Below, piece after piece: positions 59,543 to 64,000 of a DNA stretch of 64,000 bases (its first letter is position 1; each line of letters opens with the position of its first letter). The translations under genes and the position numbers were made by a program. Source of the stretch: Brienomyrus brachyistius (Eukaryota; Chordata; Actinopteri; Osteoglossiformes; Mormyridae). Under the pieces are notes generated by a model. That model did no database searches, was not told the DNA's origin, and was given only the letters and a program-made list of their open reading frames with translations. The DNA lies in assembly GCF_023856365.1 (NCBI RefSeq), contig NC_064538.1:3613832-3677831 (forward strand), given 5' to 3'.

Positions 59543-59830
59543 GGGTAACACTGTACTTGTACTATTACTTGTGCATTAATTAACCACAAACTAAGTCTTG
59601 CATACTGATCTCATGTTTGTTCATCGCCAATGAATCGTGATGCATCTTTTATCCCAAGCAGTTACTATATTTGTTACTATATCTGTTAATTCTGTAAACC
59701 TTTGTGAACGACTGAAGGAACAAGTCATGAATTACAAAGGTTCTCATGTTACTGCATCATTAATGAATCGTGAAGCATCTTTTATTTCAAATAGTAACCA
59801 TATTTGTTCATGATTTGTACTTTGGTACAA
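59543..59830 (-). mobile_element. GGTAACACT-ended non-autonomous element, copy 2
   Basis: Starts GGGTAACACTGTACTTG on the + strand and is homologous, in reverse, to 53045-53349. The duplicated internal block (ATGAATCGTGATGCATC at about 59630 and ATGAATCGTGAAGCATC at about 59763) is present here too, so the duplication belongs to the element. Confidence 0.7.
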
Positions 59831-62219
59831 ATCCCCCATCTCCTGCACTCCCAGAATGCCCAGCACCCAGAGCAGGCCCCCGCACGGCCAACACTGTGGC
59901 CCCTCTGCTGGGTGCTTCTCCGACTTCTTTCCCTGTCCTCTGTCCAATCCCGTCTCCCATAAGGATGAAAGCGTTTGAGCTTCAGCCACACAGTGTGTCT
60001 CCTTCTCAGTTCTGAAACCCACACAGGCCGATGGAGGCATGTGGCGAGTGAAGGATTCGCGAAAAATGGGAAGCTTCTATTTTCCTTGGGATTCCTGGCG
60101 CTGTGCTCGTATCGCTGTATGTGTGTATTTATGTGTGATGCCGGAGTCCGCTGAGCTGTCCGCTTTTATTAGTTGCCGTTCCCCATCTCCAGAGGGTGAG
60201 TTGTTCCGTCAGTGACAGGTTCACCCGTTTCAGCTCTATTTAAAGCGAGGTGGGCAGGTGCCCTGAAATTCTGCATTGGACAAGAATAAACATCAGCCAG
60301 GCTTCAAAAGGGCCAAATCGGTCAACTTCAGGTCTGTTCCGGTCCAGACATTGCAGAACCAGTTCACTACTTTGGGTGTTTACGAAGGACAATGTCACCA
60401 GTCAACAGGCATCCAGTTGGTGGCAATCTTGTGGTACTTATCTGTGGATGGAGGCTGACACCTACTGAAGATCGATAGATGGGCCAGAGTCCACTGGGTG
60501 CAATGCTGGTGCTTAAAGGTCCATATCAGATCACATAGCTCAGTACCAGTATAGGTAACTAACACAAACTAGATGCTTGAGGACCAGAAAAACATTCCAG
60601 CTTCTTCATGCTGATGGGATGAGGACCTGGCCAGCCCCTCCCAGGCCGGTGTCATGTCATGGGATGTATCGTCGTGGTACGTTTTGGCCTCGTGTCATTT
60701 GACTGCCACGGGATTGGCCCACCATCACCAGATACACCCCTTCAGCCGGGCAACCGTCTGGCATGGACGCAATTATCTTTAAATGGTTAGCCCAACCCAC
60801 AGCCATACCAACAACCAACAACAACACGCACCCACAATGAATGGGCGATGCATTTTCCAAGTGGCACTTGAACCTCATTGATTGGCGTTTCTCTCCTGCA
60901 TCCTCTCACCGCGGTTGAGAGGGATCCTCTTATCCCTGATGCCGTATGAAAAGTCACAGCCTGGCTGACCCTGGCGCTTCAAATGCTGCCTCTCATGATG
61001 TGCGTGAGCTCACTGCCAAAACGGCTATCTTTCCACTAAGCCCTTGGCAAACAACAATTTTCCCCTCCTTTGTCACCTGGAGACCAAGAGATCATTAAAC
61101 CTGATTGCAGTACTACTGGCTGGTTATCTGAAGATAACAAGATGCGTTTCGCGTGAGATTTCGTGCACCTTAATGCAGCCACCATCCTGTGTCGTTCACA
61201 CTATCCCTGTAAATATGCGTGCAGCTTCCTTACTGGGATCGTTCATGTTCAGTCGCTGTTTTTGAGTATCATTCAGTGTCCATGTTGCTGGGAGTGTTAT
61301 GAAATGGACAGCATGCTCGGGAGAATCTTAATGCGTGTTTGAAAATGTTAACATTTATTGGCTGAGCTGTTGCACAGCATACCAAACAGATTCCACTTGC
61401 TCACTATGGGAGCTGTGGCTAGATTGGACAGATGCTTAAAGCACAAGTACTCAGTCAAGCATAAGTGGCACGATCGAAATTTAACCGCAGTCAAGTGAAA
61501 GACGTCAAGCCTCTGGTGGGTTGTTTAAAAAATGTAAATGCTCTCATAGTGTGAATGTGGGTTTGAGGGGGGTGGGGGTAGTGGTTGTTGTTCACAGATT
61601 AATAAATTTTTTCAGGGGTTTATACAGATGAGTGCGGTAGGATCGCTGTTAAGCAAGTCTCTGGGTGCATGTGTCTGACGTGAGCGTGGGTTTTCGGTTT
61701 CTCCGCTGTCGTTTTGTGTTTTCGCGTCATCATTCGAGCACACGAAGGACGTGCAGAGGTGAGGCTCATTGTCAGCCATGGAGCGCGCGGCTTATCTTTA
61801 TATGCTCTGACAAATTTGTCAATTCATCTATAAACACTTCAGCGATTGCAGTTGCCGTTCCCCGCTTGACCGCTATACGTTAATTTCACCGTTCATTAAC
61901 TAGAACAATTCATTAATTCATTGTTCTGTCTGCTAGACATGAAATCATTTTGAAGGAAAACACGGATACCTGTAGATTTACAGTTCCGGAGCGAGGATAA
62001 GCAGGATCGTTGGATTTCCTTTGTGGCCGCATGGTGTGCGTCTGTATGAAGAGCCTTACTTTCCTCACAGAAACCCTAGACCAGCAGCCGAGGTTATTGT
62101 TCCACTATAAACGGCTCATATTCAGCAATACAAACATCGCGATCAAGTGTCAAGCGAATAAACATGGCCGTTCAATCATTGTGGGATTTTCTGTTGCTTT
62201 TTCATCCACAGAGAGATGA
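59831..62219. other. no gene seen
   Basis: Intronic sequence upstream of the kazrin exon. Short open frames only. No named repeat. Confidence 0.5.
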
Positions 62220-62227
62220 TGACGTCA
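62220..62227. promoter_or_regulatory. CRE motif
   Basis: Perfect TGACGTCA palindrome 286 bp upstream of the kazrin exon and 33 bp from a dispersed CCAAT/GC-box repeat. Motif only. Confidence 0.25.
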
Positions 62228-62260
62228 GTATTTCTATGTTGGGGAGTGGAGGAGGAGTCT

Positions 62261-62405
62261 CTACAGGGGCGGGGCCACCAGTCCCAGCTGAAAGCTGATT
62301 GGCCCTGTTAATTACCTATTCAAAACGCATCATTGGCTAATGAAAATTTTGACTCCTGTATATGAATTATGGCCTTTCTTATGCGCCCTCCCCCCACCTT
62401 AAAAG
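62261..62405 (-). mobile_element. dispersed CCAAT/GC-box repeat, copy 5
   Basis: On the minus strand: TTTTAAGGTGGGGGGAGGG, GGCCATAATTCATATACAGG, CATTAGCCAATGATGCG, GGGCCAATCAGCTTTCAGC, GGTGGCCCCGCCCCTGTAG. It lacks part of the GTGAGTGACAGGG region. It ends about 110 bp before the kazrin exon acceptor side. Confidence 0.8.
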
Positions 62406-62513
62406 GAAAAAAACCATAGAATCACTTCTGAGCCTCTGGTCAGGCTCCTCGCTGAGTTGGCTCCCCCTTGGTTTTCTGCTGCCTGACACTCCTCATTCCC
62501 CCCCCGTGTCCAG

Positions 62514-62705
62514 TACTGCTGAGGGAGGAGGTGGCGCGACTCCAGGAGGAGGTGCACTTGCTGAGGCAGATGAAGGAAGTGCTCACCAAGGAGCTGGAGG
62601 ACCCGCACAGTGGCTGCTCCGCCGAGCTGCTCTCGGCCACCGAGCTCCGGGTCCAGCTGGTCCACAAGGAGCAGGAGCTGGACCGAGCCAAAGAGGCACT
62701 GCAAG
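62514..62705 (+). CDS. kazn: kazrin internal exon (N-terminal coiled coil), 192 bp
   Basis: Kazrin is a cytoplasmic scaffold at desmosomes, cell junctions and endosomes. Family members bind periplakin and ARVCF-type catenins, and carry N-terminal coiled coil and C-terminal SAM domains. Seen here: the frame gives V-LLREEVARLQEEV, then RQMKEVLTKELED, then ATELRVQL and a KEQEL..AKEALQ end, with heptad-like Leu/Glu/Lys spacing. This matches the mammalian kazrin coiled coil from memory, nearly residue for residue. The acceptor is a pyrimidine tract (62488-62511) ending in CAG, with a plausible CTGAC branch site at 62483-62487. The donor is CAAG|GTTTGT at 62706. The exon is 64 codons, phase 1 to phase 1: it starts with TA (completing a G|TA Val codon) and ends on a lone G. 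An internal ATG at 62570 (MKEV...) sits where a short kazrin isoform is known to start. Teleosts have kazna and kaznb; I cannot tell which this is. Confidence 0.93.
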
Positions 62706-63370
62706 GTTTGTCCCCATCCCTTTAACTCCTCTCACTCGTCACCTTGCCCTAATCCATCTCTCGCTCCCCGCCCCTTTAATTCATCACACCCCATTCTTCC
62801 ATTCATCCCCCTTTCATTCTTCACTTCCCATCTCTCACTGTGCCTGTATTGATGCCGTTTGTCTCTTGTTTACTGCCCTGCCCTGTAATTTGTCCTGGTC
62901 TTGTGCAGCTGTGTCATAAGGGAGGAACCTGCCATACTGAAATTCACTGCATATTGATGCCTTGCGTCCATGCTGTGCCTATTTCTATGCCAGTGGGCAC
63001 TGCCGTGGGTTTTCCTTTCTGTTCCAGTGGGTTGCTGGTTGTCATATTTCTCAGTGAACCTTTAGTGTGGTCTGTTATGAGGTTCAGAACACACAGCCCC
63101 CCCCCCCCATGCCCCAGGCAGCAATAGGCCAGTTATGCCAGTAATGAAAGCGGAATTAAGACTTATTCTGTTGGCTTACAAGGTCTGCAGATGTTTAATA
63201 GAATTAGCGTGTCCTGCTATGAAGAGGCAGCGCACAGGAGGGCAAATTAAATTACAGCGTTGTCGTTGCCTAATGTATTATTTCTGCTTTTTATTCAATT
63301 TTTCTTCCTTTTTGTGGGAAATAGAACTTTGAGTTGTAGGAAACAGAATGAGATTAATGACACGCAGTGG
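62706..63370 (+). other. kazn: start of next kazrin intron
   Basis: Begins GTTTGT after the exon. The first 150 bp are C/T-rich (repeated CCCCTTTAATTC/CATCACACC-like words). The next expected kazrin exon (continuing after ...KEALQ) is not found before the window ends. A 12-base poly-C lies near 63096-63108. Confidence 0.7.
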
Positions 63371-63437
63371 GTATGTCCGCTGAGGGTATCCCCGCTGAGG
63401 GTATGTCCGCTGAGGGTATGTCCGCTGAGGGTATCCC
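63371..63437. repeat. 15-bp tandem repeat, 4.5 copies
   Basis: Units GTATGTCCGCTGAGG at 63371, 63401 and 63416, with variant GTATCCCCGCTGAGG at 63386 and a partial unit at 63431. Confidence 0.93.
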
Positions 63438-63960
63438 CTCAGCTCTGTGGGTCACCCAATAAGCTGTTCCGGTATGATGCTCAGCTATGACGTCACCCTT
63501 ATCTGTCTCCCAATGGTGGCAGCAGAGCCTGTTCACTCCCCCTGTTCAGAGCCTCTTGCATGTACATCAGAGCGAAGACTGAGGTGGTGGATCCTGGTCC
63601 AGCTGTGTTCTTCTTCCCCTGTCCCAACGCACCATCTGCCCTCCGCTTCTTCTGCCGTCCTGCTGCAGGCAGACTGGGCACCATCTTTGTTTACCGCAAC
63701 ATGTTTTTGACAGATGATGGAGATTGATTTCCGTGGGTTTCCGTTGGGGCAGTTTTCCATCTGGCTAGTCGGCGAAGGCCTACTTGACCTCCAGAGAGCT
63801 TGTGACCTGATGGAGCTTGTTCTACCAGACTTCTACCTGAGTTAACACCCCCCCCCCCCGAGCAATTGTTACAGATCTCTTTTTACTTCAGTGAATTCTT
63901 ATTCTATTGTGTCCAACTCACTAGATGCTTATGTAAATAGTGCAATGTGCTGGAGATAAT
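63438..63960. other. no gene seen
   Basis: Intronic. Poly-C at 63848-63859; short overlapping open frames only. Confidence 0.5.
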
Positions 63961-64000
63961 GTCCGCAGTTTAGCCTGTGCATAAGTCCGCAGTTTAGCCT
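63961..64000. repeat. 24-bp direct repeat at window edge
   Basis: GTCCGCAGTTTAGCCT occurs at 63961 and 63985 with an 8-bp spacer. Probably the first two units of an array that continues past the window. Confidence 0.6.

Larger units (their letters stand above)
38594..62513 (+). other. kazn: inferred kazrin intron between alternative exon and coiled-coil exon
   Basis: Begins GTGAGT and ends in a pyrimidine tract plus CAG. About 23.9 kb. It carries the 34-bp and 62/67-bp minisatellites, the perfect hairpin, several transposon remnants and a second CpG cluster. If the alternative exon is not real, the same sequence is simply part of a longer intron reaching back beyond the left window edge. Confidence 0.5.

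Overview
The window looks like vertebrate, most likely teleost fish, nuclear DNA. It has no operons, no dense coding and no bacterial features. It has tRNA-derived SINEs with (ATGG)n tails, short non-autonomous transposons, many microsatellites and minisatellites, and single exons bounded by GT/AG splice sites. The only coding sequence I recognise with high confidence is one internal exon of kazrin (kazn) on the + strand at 62514-62705. It encodes the conserved N-terminal coiled-coil segment. Almost everything else reads as long intron of this gene (or sequence 5' to it). That fits the known architecture of kazrin genes: very large 5' introns and several alternative first exons.

Layout. 1-10.5 kb: a C-rich 14-bp minisatellite, a 28-bp tandem repeat, one copy of a dispersed CCAAT/GC-box repeat, and an AT-rich block with a LINE/SINE-type 3' tail. 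10.5-24 kb: a full-length SINE and a second truncated copy in opposite orientation, more SINE remnants, (CA)n and (GT)n(GA)n tracts, and long poly-C/poly-G runs. 28.7-33.4 kb: two more copies of the dispersed repeat, tandem CRE motifs, a 31-bp minisatellite and a 35-bp minisatellite. 38.4-38.65 kb: a CpG-rich stretch with a TATA box, an ATG and a canonical splice donor. This is the best candidate for an internal kazrin promoter and alternative first exon, because its reading phase matches the exon at 62.5 kb. 42.6-46.4 kb: a 34-bp minisatellite (27 units with no indels), a perfect 50-bp inverted repeat with an 8-nt loop, and a 62/67-bp minisatellite. 50-62.4 kb: more dispersed-repeat copies, a pair of GGTAACACT-ended elements, and a TTAA-flanked MITE-like element. 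62.5-62.7 kb: the kazrin exon. The next kazrin exon is not in the remaining 1.3 kb.

If the model is right, a short kazrin transcript starts near 38.53 kb, encodes about ten unique residues, and splices over roughly 24 kb to 62514. It would replace the N-terminus made from exons upstream of this window. Most open frames in the window, including a 254-codon one across the 35-bp minisatellite and several across the CA repeat, are by-products of repeats and are not annotated as genes. I found no evidence of an undescribed multi-gene system. The most unusual items are the candidate alternative first exon, the perfect hairpin and the five-copy promoter-like repeat family.
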